This document shows, piece after piece, positions 17,128-26,756 of a DNA stretch of 64,000 nt (the first letter of the stretch is position 1; each line of letters starts with the position of its first letter). A program made the position numbers and the translations under genes. This stretch comes from Pedobacter nyackensis (lineage in GTDB: Bacteria; Bacteroidota; Bacteroidia; Sphingobacteriales; Sphingobacteriaceae). Location of the stretch: NCBI RefSeq assembly GCF_900176505.1, contig NZ_FWYB01000006.1, positions 1-64,000 on the forward strand, in the 5' to 3' direction. The notes beneath the pieces are model-generated. The model was not told where the DNA came from and searched no databases. It saw only the letters and a program-made list of their open reading frames with translations.

Positions 17128-17886
17128 ATGATTAAAAAACTTAAACTACCTCTTTTTATTGCTACAATTTTCGCGAGTTCATGCTCTTCAGTATATATGC
17201 CCAACGTACCCAACACCCCAATGCTTAGTCAGAAAGGAGAATTTAGTGGCGGGCTACACATTTCACCACGAATTAATACTAGTATTAATGGAGCTTATGC
17301 TGTTTCCGACCATATTGGTGTACTCTTTAGTGGCTCTTATATAAACAGAGAAAAGAAAAGTAAAGATTACAGGCAAAAGCTAGTAGAGATAGGGGGAGGC
17401 TGGTTCGATACCTTTGGCCCGGATAATAACAGAATTATAGAAATATATGCCGGGTTCGGAGCTGGGAATACCGATCGGGTATTTAGAGAATTTGATGATA
17501 ACGATATCTTGATCAGCCGTGATGTGGAGGAGATCACTTATAGCAAAACCTTTTTGCAAGTAAATTATAGCTCTAAAAAGAATAGCAACCTACGTCTTTT
17601 CGGAACCAATTATCCATTAAATTATGGAACGGCCTTACGCATCAGCAATGTAGACATGAAAACCTTTATGCGTAATTCGATGGGGCAGGTTAGAGAAGGC
17701 AATATATTTCTGGAACCTATTTTCTTTACCAGAATGCGGTTAAATGAAACTATACAATTACAGTATACCACAAGTGGAACTTTTGGTTTAAACAGCAGGA
17801 AACATATGAATGCTGGTAATTCTATATTCACGATCGGAGCGGTAATTAATTTAAATGGGAAAAAAGCGAAAGAAAGTTCAAATTAA
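17128..17886 (+). CDS. predicted outer-membrane lipoprotein, function unknown
   Basis: The 252-residue protein starts with a basic n-region, a hydrophobic stretch and a lipobox-like FASSC (Cys at about 19), so it is probably a lipoprotein. The rest shows alternating strands typical of a small beta-barrel or beta-sandwich (for example GGLHISPRINTSINGAYAV, and the last strand FTIGAVINLNG). The family is not recognised. The divergent neighbour, 210 bases away, is the trehalose synthase. A terminator hairpin follows. Confidence 0.6.
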   Translation: MIKKLKLPLFIATIFASSCSSVYMPNVPNTPMLSQKGEFSGGLHISPRINTSINGAYAVSDHIGVLFSGSYINREKKSKDYRQKLVEIGGGWFDTFGPDNNRIIEIYAGFGAGNTDRVFREFDDNDILISRDVEEITYSKTFLQVNYSSKKNSNLRLFGTNYPLNYGTALRISNVDMKTFMRNSMGQVREGNIFLEPIFFTRMRLNETIQLQYTTSGTFGLNSRKHMNAGNSIFTIGAVINLNGKKAKESSN

Positions 17887-17896
17887 TATTCAAAAC

Positions 17897-17945
17897 ATGC
17901 CTTCTATTCGGGTACTTCCTGGTCTCCTCATAGAAGGCATATTTT
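17897..17945. terminator. bidirectional terminator hairpin
   Basis: The 11-bp stem ATGCCTTCTAT/ATAGAAGGCAT (17897-17907 with 17930-17940) is followed by ATTTTG. It lies between the convergent lipoprotein and sugar dehydrogenase genes. Confidence 0.75.
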
Positions 17946-17954
17946 GTGTTCACA

Positions 17955-20648
17955 TTATGTTGAAAGCTTAATATTGAGCAACAACGGCCTGTCTTTTATA
18001 CCCTTTTTATTGGCCTTAAAGATAATATAAACGTCATGAAGCTGACCATCCTTAACTACATTTAAGGAGAGGTTCCCAGCTGTTGCGCTTATACTCCCCT
18101 TACCAAGTAATTGTCCGTTTTGATTGTTCAGCCTGATTTCAGCACTATACTCACTGCTTACGCCCATTTCTTTTATCACAATCGAAAGTGAAGAAATATC
18201 AGTCAGATCGATTTGTTTCAGTTTAATCCAACCTGCATCCTGAGGGAGGATTAAAGCTTCTGTGCCTGAAAAATCGCGGCGACCGAACTCAGATATATCC
18301 TTTAAATCACGAGCTTCAATTACATTGCTTCTGAGGTTAACAACATTCGTAGTACTTAAAAATTTCAATCCTGGGGCTCCCATATCCGAATAACTAGCCT
18401 TTAATGTAAATATAGGTTTGCCGGTATTTATAGTTGCAGGAGGAATAATTTTACCTGCTAAAGGGAGTGAAGGTTTATTGTTAGCCGTAGCGCTAAGTGA
18501 CATGATCCATTCAGCTATTTCTTTCGCTTCTCCTTCTTTCATTGTAGGATGGGCAGGCATTGGAACTTCGCCCCATACTCCACTACTGCCTTTTACAACT
18601 TTAGCAGCCAGATAGGAAATTGCTTTGCTGTTTTGCTGATATTTATTAGAAACTTTCTTAAAAGATGGGCCAATGGATACCTCATTAACCTTATGGCAGG
18701 TACTACAATCGGATTTAAGCATTAGTGATTTACCTATCAGGGTTTGGGCGGCCTGCTGATGACCCAATTGTGCCCCAGCAAGATCAAGCCCTTCAGTGTA
18801 AGTACTAGATATATATATCCTTTTTTTGTTAACTGTGGACCCATTATCAGTAACCAGCACCTGGTAAGAAACCGGTTTAGAAGGGAAATAAAAACTCTTG
18901 TTGCCTGTAAGTCTGATTTCAACCTCCGGATGTTCATTACCGGCAAATACAGTGATTGTATTACTTGCCGATGATGCTCCGGCTTTATCCACTGCTTTTA
19001 CACTGATAGCGTATTCACCTTTTTGAGTAAATGTATGCGTAAGCACAGGCGTCCTGGTTGTTTTTTTTATTCCCTTACCTAAATTCCAGATATAGGATAG
19101 CGTATCTCCATCTGGATCCTTCACATTCAAAGTAGCTATAAGTTTATAAGGTAATAAACCACTGGTCTTCTTAATTTCCATCTTATTGATCTGTGGAGGT
19201 CTATTACCTTTCAGGTAGTCGACTCTAACGATTCCGGCATCCGGGTTTTTGGTGAACCAGCCTTTTCCATATTCCAGAATATATATTTTACCATCCGGAC
19301 CAAGTTCCATATCAATCGGAGCAGCTAGTTCCATATTGCCAAATATAGGCTCCATAGCCAGGTAATCTCCGGTTGGTGACATGCTTACCGCTTTTACCCA
19401 GCCTCTCATCCATTCATAAATCAATAATTTGCCATTATAATAAGCAGGATAGGGACTTACACCAGGTTTTGGACGGTAGACTGGGCCGGCCATTGCGGTT
19501 CTTCCTCCTGAACCTACTTGAGGGAACTCTTTTGATTCGCCATAAGGATACCATATAAATGCTGGTTGAGCTGGTGGGAGTTGGGTTAATCCTGTATTGT
19601 TTGGCGAATTATTGATACCGGATAGTGGATTAAAAGCTTCGCCACTTTGGCCATTAGTGTAGTCATAAGCTCTGTAGGCATAATTGTTTCCAATAAATAG
19701 GGGCCATCCAAAGAAGCCGGCTTTACGCGCCTGGTTAATTTCATCATAACCCCTTGGTCCCCTTAGTTCATTGTCGCCAGACGCATCCGGACCAACTTCA
19801 CCCCAATACAAATAACCTGTTTGTTGATCAACTGATATGCGGTAGGGGTTTCTGTTACCCATTACAAAGATTTCAGGTTTACTTTTAGGGTCATTTTTGG
19901 GAAATAAATTTCCATCAGGAATGCTGTAGGTACCATCGCTTTTCACCTTTATCCTCAGTATTTTACCTCTTAGGTCATTAGTGTTCCCCGACGATCTCCT
20001 TGCGTCATATTGCTGAAGTCCCGGACGATTATCTAAAGGTGCATAACCTTTATTTACAAACTCTTGTTTTGGTACATCGAAAGGAGTAGAATTGTCTCCT
20101 GTAGATACATAAAGCAAGCCATCTGGACCAAACGTGATAGATCCGCCTGTATGACAGCAGATTTCCCTTTGAGAATAGAATTCCAGAACTATTTTTTCAG
20201 AAGAAGGGCTGATTTTATCGTTAACCATTTTAAAACGTGATAAACGGTTTACAGCAGTCTTTATAGGGCTATAGAAAACATATATGTACTTATTTATCGC
20301 AAAGTTAGGATCAATAGCGATGCCTAGTAAGCCTTCTTCGGCGTTAACATTTGGTACATTCGCTTTGTAATAAACATCTAGTTTAAGGGCTTCTTTTAAG
20401 GTTTTAGCATGATTTTTATAGATCATTATTTCGCCTCTACGCTGTGCAACCAGAATATCAAGATTTGGTAAGATGGCCATTTCAGTTGGCTCTGTGAATT
20501 GTCCTTGTACCAGTTTAACCTTTACAAATCTGCTTTGGTCTGGTGTGTCGATTTTTAATTTATGATTTTCAGCAGCTCTACTTTGCCCGAATAAGAACGA
20601 CAGCAGAAACGTAATGCCAGAAAGCATTAAAGTACGTAGTGTATTCAT
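17955..20648 (-). CDS. PQQ-type glucose/sorbosone dehydrogenase with PKD and cytochrome c domains
   Basis: The 897-residue protein has a signal peptide (about residues 1-25). A six-bladed GSDH propeller covers about residues 45-465 (AILPNLDILVAQRRGEI, CCHTGGSITFGPDGLLYVSTG, VMGNRNPYRISVD). A PKD-like domain covers about 475-575 (DPDGDTLSYIWNLG). A class I cytochrome c domain covers about 630-720 with heme motif C648-S-T-C651-H652. A C-terminal sugar-binding-like beta-sandwich of about 150 residues ends the chain. The propeller would oxidise a sugar with PQQ and pass electrons to the attached heme. The layout is common in Bacteroidota, but the substrate is unknown. It is probably surface or periplasmic. 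The HD gene lies 61 bases upstream on the same strand. Confidence 0.87.
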   Translation of the reverse strand: MNTLRTLMLSGITFLLSFLFGQSRAAENHKLKIDTPDQSRFVKVKLVQGQFTEPTEMAILPNLDILVAQRRGEIMIYKNHAKTLKEALKLDVYYKANVPNVNAEEGLLGIAIDPNFAINKYIYVFYSPIKTAVNRLSRFKMVNDKISPSSEKIVLEFYSQREICCHTGGSITFGPDGLLYVSTGDNSTPFDVPKQEFVNKGYAPLDNRPGLQQYDARRSSGNTNDLRGKILRIKVKSDGTYSIPDGNLFPKNDPKSKPEIFVMGNRNPYRISVDQQTGYLYWGEVGPDASGDNELRGPRGYDEINQARKAGFFGWPLFIGNNYAYRAYDYTNGQSGEAFNPLSGINNSPNNTGLTQLPPAQPAFIWYPYGESKEFPQVGSGGRTAMAGPVYRPKPGVSPYPAYYNGKLLIYEWMRGWVKAVSMSPTGDYLAMEPIFGNMELAAPIDMELGPDGKIYILEYGKGWFTKNPDAGIVRVDYLKGNRPPQINKMEIKKTSGLLPYKLIATLNVKDPDGDTLSYIWNLGKGIKKTTRTPVLTHTFTQKGEYAISVKAVDKAGASSASNTITVFAGNEHPEVEIRLTGNKSFYFPSKPVSYQVLVTDNGSTVNKKRIYISSTYTEGLDLAGAQLGHQQAAQTLIGKSLMLKSDCSTCHKVNEVSIGPSFKKVSNKYQQNSKAISYLAAKVVKGSSGVWGEVPMPAHPTMKEGEAKEIAEWIMSLSATANNKPSLPLAGKIIPPATINTGKPIFTLKASYSDMGAPGLKFLSTTNVVNLRSNVIEARDLKDISEFGRRDFSGTEALILPQDAGWIKLKQIDLTDISSLSIVIKEMGVSSEYSAEIRLNNQNGQLLGKGSISATAGNLSLNVVKDGQLHDVYIIFKANKKGIKDRPLLLNIKLST

Positions 20649-20709
20649 TTTTTAATTTTGTGTGTGGTTTATACACTAAATATAAAATAAATGAATTACT
20701 TATTTAGAA

Positions 20710-21579
20710 TTAATGAATTTGATTATGTGTTTGAATGACTTTCAATCTACGTGGCTTTATCTTTAAAACTGAGCCTTTTCTTAGAAAGTTGGTATAGCCT
20801 TTATGTAATTTTATAGCCTTTACAGCCTCATAGCCTGCATTTGTACTTCTAATCTTATTTAGTAAGAAAGTGTCATCCTTAAAAAGATCACTTTCTTTTA
20901 AAAAGCCACTTTTTAAAAAATTACGTATAATTACAGCTAACTCCTGATTGGCATATACATGTAATGGTAAATTAAATAAATCATCATTTAATCGCTTGAA
21001 AACATCGTTAATCCAGTCAGCCTGCACCTCATCTGTGACAACTATTTGCTCATCATGTAGTTTAATACGTTGTAAAAATAGCCTGGCACTATACCTCGTA
21101 ATCAATCCGCCATGCAAAGAATCACGTAAGGTATAGTCCAATCGGTCAGCACAAAGATGGGGCAGGGGCTGCTCAAGAATAGGAAAATCTCCATTCAATA
21201 CCTGATCAATATGATAACCATGTTTCAGCAAAACTGCAGGTATTTCTGAATTCAGTAAAACGTCAGCATATACCTGCTCATGATAGTTTTCTTCCTTATT
21301 CTCGAATACATAATCACCTACATGTGAAAATGCAGTATGTGAAACATCATGCAATAAACCAGCAATTTGTTCCAACTCAGATCCACCAAGCATTCTGATC
21401 AGCAGTGTCACACCAATAGAATGCTCCAGTCGCGAATGACTCATGTCGGGGTTCACTAAAAAAATGGCGCCACTTTGGTGTACGCCACTCAATCGTTTCA
21501 ATGCTGCTGTATTTAGCAAATCCTCAAAAATAGCTGGTAATTCAACATTTCCGTAAAGTATATCGTTCAACTGTATCAT
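20710..21579 (-). CDS. HD-domain phosphohydrolase
   Basis: The 289-residue cytosolic protein has the HD superfamily metal site: H53 (in SRLEHSIG), H77-D78 (LLHDVSHTAFSH) and a distal Asp in CADRLDYTLRDS. This arrangement resembles the dNTP triphosphohydrolase/SAMHD1-like branch (COG1078), and the protein is shorter than full-length dGTPases. A nucleotide phosphohydrolase activity is likely; the substrate is not known. It is followed on the same strand by the sugar dehydrogenase, with no evident functional link. Confidence 0.82.
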   Translation of the reverse strand: MIQLNDILYGNVELPAIFEDLLNTAALKRLSGVHQSGAIFLVNPDMSHSRLEHSIGVTLLIRMLGGSELEQIAGLLHDVSHTAFSHVGDYVFENKEENYHEQVYADVLLNSEIPAVLLKHGYHIDQVLNGDFPILEQPLPHLCADRLDYTLRDSLHGGLITRYSARLFLQRIKLHDEQIVVTDEVQADWINDVFKRLNDDLFNLPLHVYANQELAVIIRNFLKSGFLKESDLFKDDTFLLNKIRSTNAGYEAVKAIKLHKGYTNFLRKGSVLKIKPRRLKVIQTHNQIH

Positions 21580-21777
21580 ATGTAAAGCTTAAATAAACCG
21601 TCATTTATTGCTATATATCGGTACTGCAATATTACTAATATTTTTAGTTTTATCTAAAAAATTGATGCAATTTATTTTAGTATACCACTAAGAAGTATAG
21701 CTTAGCAATTCGCTTGTCATAATGTTCACTTGGAAGGGAATGGCATATTTAGTAACTTCAAAAAAACTTATTATATC

Positions 21778-22353
21778 ATGAAACTAAAATCATTATTGCT
21801 AACCATTACAACTGCGTTAGTTATTCAGACTGCCATTGCTCAAAGCACACCGGCAGTTGCTACGCCAGCACCAGCAACCGAAGTGCTAAATACAGCAATC
21901 CAAAAAGCGAAAAAAGAAAAGAAACAAGTATTGGCTATGTTTCACGCTTCATGGTGCGGTTGGTGCCATAAAATGACCGCTAGCTTAAACGATCCGGCTA
22001 TAAAACCTTATTTTGATAAAAACTACGTAATTGCTGATTTTGTAGTTTATGAAAATAAAGGGAAAGAGAATTTGGAAAACCCAGGTGCTGCCGATTTGTT
22101 AAAGAAATATAATAACGATAAACAAGGTTTACCTACATGGTTGTTTTTTGATGCAAAAGAGAACTTAATTGCCGATTCGCAAATGAGACCAGAAGGCACT
22201 CCGCTTACTGCTAAAGGTGAAAATGTAGGCTGTCCGGCAAAACCAGATGAAGTGGCGCATTTCATTACTTGCTTAAAAAAGACATCTAAACTGAACGAGA
22301 AACAACTAGCAGAAATAGCCGCTGTTTTTAGTAAAAACGAGATTAAAAGGTAA
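21778..22353 (+). CDS. secreted thioredoxin-fold protein
   Basis: The start at 21778 (MKLKSLLLTITT) gives a good signal peptide ending AIAQ; an ATG 48 bases upstream would put 16 polar residues before it. The 191-residue protein has a thioredoxin fold with active site WCGWCHKM (CxxC), as in the Thioredoxin_7/DUF255-like exported thioredoxins of Bacteroidota. It probably acts in periplasmic disulfide exchange. Its 3' end is only 4 bases from the end of the convergent PL7 gene, with no terminator between them, so antisense read-through is possible. Confidence 0.85.
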   Translation: MKLKSLLLTITTALVIQTAIAQSTPAVATPAPATEVLNTAIQKAKKEKKQVLAMFHASWCGWCHKMTASLNDPAIKPYFDKNYVIADFVVYENKGKENLENPGAADLLKKYNNDKQGLPTWLFFDAKENLIADSQMRPEGTPLTAKGENVGCPAKPDEVAHFITCLKKTSKLNEKQLAEIAAVFSKNEIKR

Positions 22354-22357
22354 AACA

Positions 22358-23131
22358 CTATTCGTGCTTTACCCACACATTATAAATTTGTACCGCCCCA
22401 AAAGCATCGCAGGATTCACCTTCGACTTTCCTTTTGCCCTGGCAGGATGATTGAACATAGGCTCCGGCTTTAAAATAAGCACCTGTAAATGCTTTTGGGT
22501 AGGTATATTTTAGCTTCCCATTATAGTAACACTCGGTTTCGTTATTTTTTACTTTAAACAAAACGGTAAACCTTGTGCCAAGCTGATAGTTTTCATCAAG
22601 CACCGGACCTTTATCATCGTCCATTTTAACAAATAGCTTATTCTTTTCTAACCTAAACACGATTACATCATCTTCCGCATCGTGAATTTGCCCTACAACA
22701 ATATGAGGCTTTTTTGTAGGTAAGTGAATAATGCTTTGATCAATTAATAGGGTATGAGTGCCTTCTGATGAAGACCATGACGCATTCTTTTTGCCATTAT
22801 CGGTCATTTCTCTTAGCTCTGACCTTGGATAGCCTGAACCCTTGGTTGTTGTGCCACCTGTTAGGGCCCTAAAAACTACTGCATCACCTTCCTTATTAAC
22901 GTAAAACCAATGAGGATTACTATAGGTCCCGAGCTCTGGCTGTTTATATTCGTCAGACCTATCAGGTGTTTTAACTCCCTCTGGTACATTAAGCTTCCAG
23001 TTTGTGAGGTCTAGTACTTGTGCAGGTAGTTTTTGAATAGACTTAACTGCACTTCCCGTAGCCAGCAGCAGGAATAGTCCGGCCGCTGTGCTAAGTATAA
23101 TAAACCTGTATATAGTTCCTTTAAAATTCAT
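22358..23131 (-). CDS. PL7 family alginate lyase
   Basis: The 257-residue protein has an N-terminal signal/anchor segment (about residues 9-28, no lipobox Cys) and an Alginate_lyase2 jelly-roll. All three PL7 signature strands are present: RSELR (R103-R107), QIH (Q148-H150) and YFKAGAYVQ (Y219-Q227). The catalytic set is therefore R103, Q148, H150 and Y225. The enzyme cleaves alginate by beta-elimination. In PL7 the QIH variant is associated with G-containing blocks (polyG or polyMG) rather than polyM alone. It is the last gene of the alginate operon, 9 bases after the PL6 gene. Confidence 0.93.
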   Translation of the reverse strand: MNFKGTIYRFIILSTAAGLFLLLATGSAVKSIQKLPAQVLDLTNWKLNVPEGVKTPDRSDEYKQPELGTYSNPHWFYVNKEGDAVVFRALTGGTTTKGSGYPRSELREMTDNGKKNASWSSSEGTHTLLIDQSIIHLPTKKPHIVVGQIHDAEDDVIVFRLEKNKLFVKMDDDKGPVLDENYQLGTRFTVLFKVKNNETECYYNGKLKYTYPKAFTGAYFKAGAYVQSSCQGKRKVEGESCDAFGAVQIYNVWVKHE

Positions 23132-23140
23132 GGTGTGTTG

Positions 23141-25462
23141 CTATTTACTTACGCCTATTGGCAATTGATTGCTTGTGATAGGGGAAGTACCCTGCCATTG
23201 AAAGTTAAGTCGCTCAGGATTGGCATAATTAGGTTTAGCACTGTAAATATGCTTTCCTGTGGCTTTGTTGTAAAATGATTCTACTTTTCCCGATTCATAA
23301 AAGTTGCAATAGTCAACCAAAATATTGTCCCATCGGTACTCTTGAAACAAAATAGACCTGCCGCCCTGACCGCTATTAGAAAAGTTACTGTTTGTTACCG
23401 TGGCCTGCTGCGCCCCCACAAGCCTTATTACGGTTCCTTGTTCTCTGTTTTCTACTTCGTTAAAAGTACAATGATCAATGGTTACAAATGGACCGAGCGT
23501 ACTTTCGTCATTTCCGCCTCGATAAATATTTATGGCGCTGCCCAAAAGGTTGGTAAATGTGCAGTTTTTGATGATGGTATATTCTGCATTGTAAATGCCT
23601 TTATCATCTTTCTCTGCAGATAAATCTATTCCACTCCCAGACATGTGGTGAAAAATGGAGTTGATGACCACTAAACTATCGGCAAGTGTACTTTTAGATG
23701 CTTTAAAACCGCTATTTGTACTCTCATTATAGTCGTAAAACTCGCAATCATCAATGGTTAGCAGGTAAGGTCTGTTCATGGGCTGCTCAGTTGATTTGAT
23801 ACCTGCATCGGCAGCCGAAAAGCTCTCGTACGTACCTTTAAAAGCCAATCCTTTAACAGTAAGGTCACCACCGTTTTGTATGGTAATAAATGCCGGTAAA
23901 GATTTTAAAGACGCATTTACCAATACAGGCCTGTTTTTTAGGTTTTTAGCCGCCATAATTATAAGAGGCTTGCTAACGATAATTCCTGATACCATTTTAT
24001 AGTACCCTTCATCAGCCAGCACAATGGTATCGCCAGCAAGGGCATTATTTACAACACCTTGTATAGTTGCACTTTGTGCGGCTTTTACAATAAAACTTTG
24101 TGGTTTACGCAATGACTTGTTTGTTACCACTTTATACCATTTTGCACCTGTAGCTTCTTTATTAATTAAGGGTAGTTTTTTTAAATTGGCTCCAAACTGT
24201 GCATCATAAGGTAGGTCATAGCCTTTTATGCTAATTGTGTTGATTTTTACCTTTTTAAACCCTGCAGGTGTTTCTCCTTTAAAGCTATCATTCAACGAGT
24301 TATTGGTAAATACAATACCCTTATCATTATTAGCATCAGTGTATACCTCGTTGGTTTGGCTAAGCACCAGATTGTTTTTAAAAGCTACATTTTCTGGCCC
24401 CAGTGTTCGCTCTGCATCTTTACCTGCACCAAATAGGATGCTACCACTGTTGATAAAGGTATTGTTTTCTATAATTGCATCTTTAACCTGATAATACCTG
24501 TTTATTAACGAATTGGGTACACCATTTAATACAGCCAGTGCCGACCTGAAGTTATTACCTTGCAGTTGGTAAAAGACATTGTTAAATACACGTTGCCGTG
24601 GATTAATAACTCTAACACCACCAGTAAATGGTTTGTTGTTGCCTATAAAAAAGTTTCCTTCTACCACGTTTTCAGATCCATGTCTTAATACCAATCCACC
24701 TTCGCATTCGTAAAAAGTATTGAAGCTTACATTATTGTTTCCAGATTTGACAGACACCACCTCAACCTCTCCATTGCAACGCTCAAAGTAGTTGCTTACT
24801 ATGTTAGTACGGGAGGCAGTTAAAGAATACCTTGAGTTTCCTATGCGGATGGTTTCACCTCCATTTGAGCCAAAGCGCTGACGGCCTTTGAAATAATTAC
24901 TGTCTATACTATGGTGATTCTCCTGACTCCGGGCATCATCCAACTCTGCTACAATTAGCGGCCCGGCATTAAGCTTGTTTACGAAAGTACAATGGTCTAC
25001 ACGGTTGTTTTTACCGTAAAAGGTAACCCAGTTATCTGATTTAAAACGCTCTGGCTGGCTATAGTTTTCGATAACGATATTGCTGACTCTACAATTATTG
25101 GCCAGCATATCGTTGTTGATGCGAAAAGAAATAACATCGCGTTTAGGGGAATAGCCATTTCTAAAGTGGAAACCTTTTACCACCAGATACTCGCCACCAA
25201 TTTGTATAGAGGACTGACCAGTGAAGGTTACGCCACCTGGGGTTTGTGGCATAATTACAATCGGTGCTTTAGCCGCTCCTTTTCCTTGTAGCTGTATGTT
25301 GGCATTGATCCATTCTTTGTCTTTTAAATAAATAACATCGCCTGGTTTCGCACTTGCGACAGCCTTACTTAGCGCTTGTGGACTGTCAACCACAATATTG
25401 CTTGAAAAGCTATTGAGGCTGAACAATAATAAAAATGATAGAAAAAATGTATTTGCAATCAT
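23141..25462 (-). CDS. PL6 family alginate lyase (chondroitinase-B fold)
   Basis: The 773-residue protein has a Sec signal peptide (about residues 1-21) and two parallel beta-helix domains. The first (about residues 25-400) holds the PL6 active site: catalytic K239 (in SVKSG) and R260 (in LRHG), 21 residues apart as in AlyGC and chondroitinase B, plus the acidic calcium ligands E232 and E234 at the AlyGC spacing. The second helix (about 440-760) matches the two-domain AlyGC-type layout. The neighbours (PL7, PL17, KdgF) make alginate the substrate rather than dermatan sulfate. Its ATG overlaps the stop of the upstream lipoprotein gene by one base, indicating translational coupling. Confidence 0.93.
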   Translation of the reverse strand: MIANTFFLSFLLLFSLNSFSSNIVVDSPQALSKAVASAKPGDVIYLKDKEWINANIQLQGKGAAKAPIVIMPQTPGGVTFTGQSSIQIGGEYLVVKGFHFRNGYSPKRDVISFRINNDMLANNCRVSNIVIENYSQPERFKSDNWVTFYGKNNRVDHCTFVNKLNAGPLIVAELDDARSQENHHSIDSNYFKGRQRFGSNGGETIRIGNSRYSLTASRTNIVSNYFERCNGEVEVVSVKSGNNNVSFNTFYECEGGLVLRHGSENVVEGNFFIGNNKPFTGGVRVINPRQRVFNNVFYQLQGNNFRSALAVLNGVPNSLINRYYQVKDAIIENNTFINSGSILFGAGKDAERTLGPENVAFKNNLVLSQTNEVYTDANNDKGIVFTNNSLNDSFKGETPAGFKKVKINTISIKGYDLPYDAQFGANLKKLPLINKEATGAKWYKVVTNKSLRKPQSFIVKAAQSATIQGVVNNALAGDTIVLADEGYYKMVSGIIVSKPLIIMAAKNLKNRPVLVNASLKSLPAFITIQNGGDLTVKGLAFKGTYESFSAADAGIKSTEQPMNRPYLLTIDDCEFYDYNESTNSGFKASKSTLADSLVVINSIFHHMSGSGIDLSAEKDDKGIYNAEYTIIKNCTFTNLLGSAINIYRGGNDESTLGPFVTIDHCTFNEVENREQGTVIRLVGAQQATVTNSNFSNSGQGGRSILFQEYRWDNILVDYCNFYESGKVESFYNKATGKHIYSAKPNYANPERLNFQWQGTSPITSNQLPIGVSK

Positions 25463-26745
25463 TATTTAGAAACTAAAATGTCAAACTTAATGGTGGATAG
25501 TGGTGTTGAAGAGCCAATAATCACCTCTTTAGCCCTTAGTAACATATTGGTAAAACTTCCATCAGCTTCTGGTACTCTTATCCAAACCAAATAGGCCGTA
25601 GTTAGGTTAAAAGCATTTGCCGCAGCTACAAGATCGTATTTAACACTACTGCTACCGGGCAGTAATATACCTGTAAAGAACTCATCACCCAGATCGGTAA
25701 TAGTGTTAGCATTGTAAGAAGCATATATTTTATCAGTTTCTGCGGTTCCCGGAATCAGTGTTCTAAACTTTGTTGCCTTAAGATCTATTGCACTTGGTTC
25801 CCATATTTGGACACCGCATTTAAAGTTTTTGGCAATAGTAGTAGTATTCGACGGTCCATATATTGTAAATGCAGGTGTGGTGGTGCAATAGGTTACAAAA
25901 TCCAGATCCTTTTCCTTTCCGCTGATGGTGCAAGTACCCAACAGTGTTCCACTTTTCCCCATAAAGAAGCTATTGGTTGATGGTGCTGCCGCTGTACCAT
26001 GCGCCATCATGATGACATCTTTATAAAGTGTGAATTTTTTAAGCGGGATATTGATTACAGATTCTGCTCTTAAGTCGAATTTATCGATAATAACCACCTT
26101 TAAATTTCCGGCATTTTTACGATAGGTATACTCATAATTAAGGTCATATACCTTTTCGCTGTTGCTTAAGTCTATTTTATTAACCAACACAAAAGTACCC
26201 TGATAATCATCATATATCTCAATTAGTTTCAAACCATTCTCTGAACTGGCCTTGCCGGTAACGCTTATTATGTTTGATGCATTTGGCAGCAAGCTAACTG
26301 GTACGTTTTCTAGCTTAGGCATAGGAGGGGTAAACGAGGTTACTTTAATAAAACCTTCAAAAGTGGTGTTGTCAAGGTGTTTAACCATTACTTTTACACC
26401 CATTACCTGCGCCATTTTTGCAACTGCATAGCTCGAAGAAGGGATATTAAACTTGTAATTGTTCCTACTGTCCTCAGCAGGATTTCCAATATAGATTAAC
26501 GAGTCTGTTGTATTATTGCGTACCAGATAGCAGTAAATTAACTTTATGCCAGCTGGCGAAATAAGCTCCGCGTTGATTTGTGCATCAGGGCTAATCTGTT
26601 TTGTAGCCATGTTGTACGTAAACTCGTTGGTACTAAAAGTATCTGGACTAGAGATCCCTACTTTATCTTTCTTACAGCTTTGCATTAACACGGAAGCGAT
26701 TAGCAGAACAGTAAACCAAAGGTTGTTTTTATGCTTCATATTCAA
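25462..26745 (-). CDS. putative surface glycan-binding lipoprotein of the alginate locus
   Basis: The 427-residue protein has a lipoprotein signal peptide (VLMQSCKK, Cys at about 24). After it come Ig-like repeats (about residues 30-240, for example ITSVTGKAS-like and VYDLNYEYTYRK strands) and a C-terminal beta domain (about 245-427). The family is not recognised with certainty. It occupies the SusE/SusF position directly after a SusD gene and before PL6, and has no catalytic motif that I can see. A role in binding alginate at the cell surface is inferred from position and lipidation. Confidence 0.6.
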   Translation of the reverse strand: MNMKHKNNLWFTVLLIASVLMQSCKKDKVGISSPDTFSTNEFTYNMATKQISPDAQINAELISPAGIKLIYCYLVRNNTTDSLIYIGNPAEDSRNNYKFNIPSSSYAVAKMAQVMGVKVMVKHLDNTTFEGFIKVTSFTPPMPKLENVPVSLLPNASNIISVTGKASSENGLKLIEIYDDYQGTFVLVNKIDLSNSEKVYDLNYEYTYRKNAGNLKVVIIDKFDLRAESVINIPLKKFTLYKDVIMMAHGTAAAPSTNSFFMGKSGTLLGTCTISGKEKDLDFVTYCTTTPAFTIYGPSNTTTIAKNFKCGVQIWEPSAIDLKATKFRTLIPGTAETDKIYASYNANTITDLGDEFFTGILLPGSSSVKYDLVAAANAFNLTTAYLVWIRVPEADGSFTNMLLRAKEVIIGSSTPLSTIKFDILVSK

Positions 26746-26756
26746 TTTTTTTAGGG

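Noticed and set aside
22047..22376. 109-codon minus-strand frame over the thioredoxin gene and the PL7 end
   Set aside because: It overlaps two well-supported genes and its sequence shows no family signature.
23141..25462. PL6 protein as a chondroitin/dermatan lyase
   Set aside because: The fold is the same, but every neighbour belongs to alginate use and no sulfatase or glycosaminoglycan gene is present.
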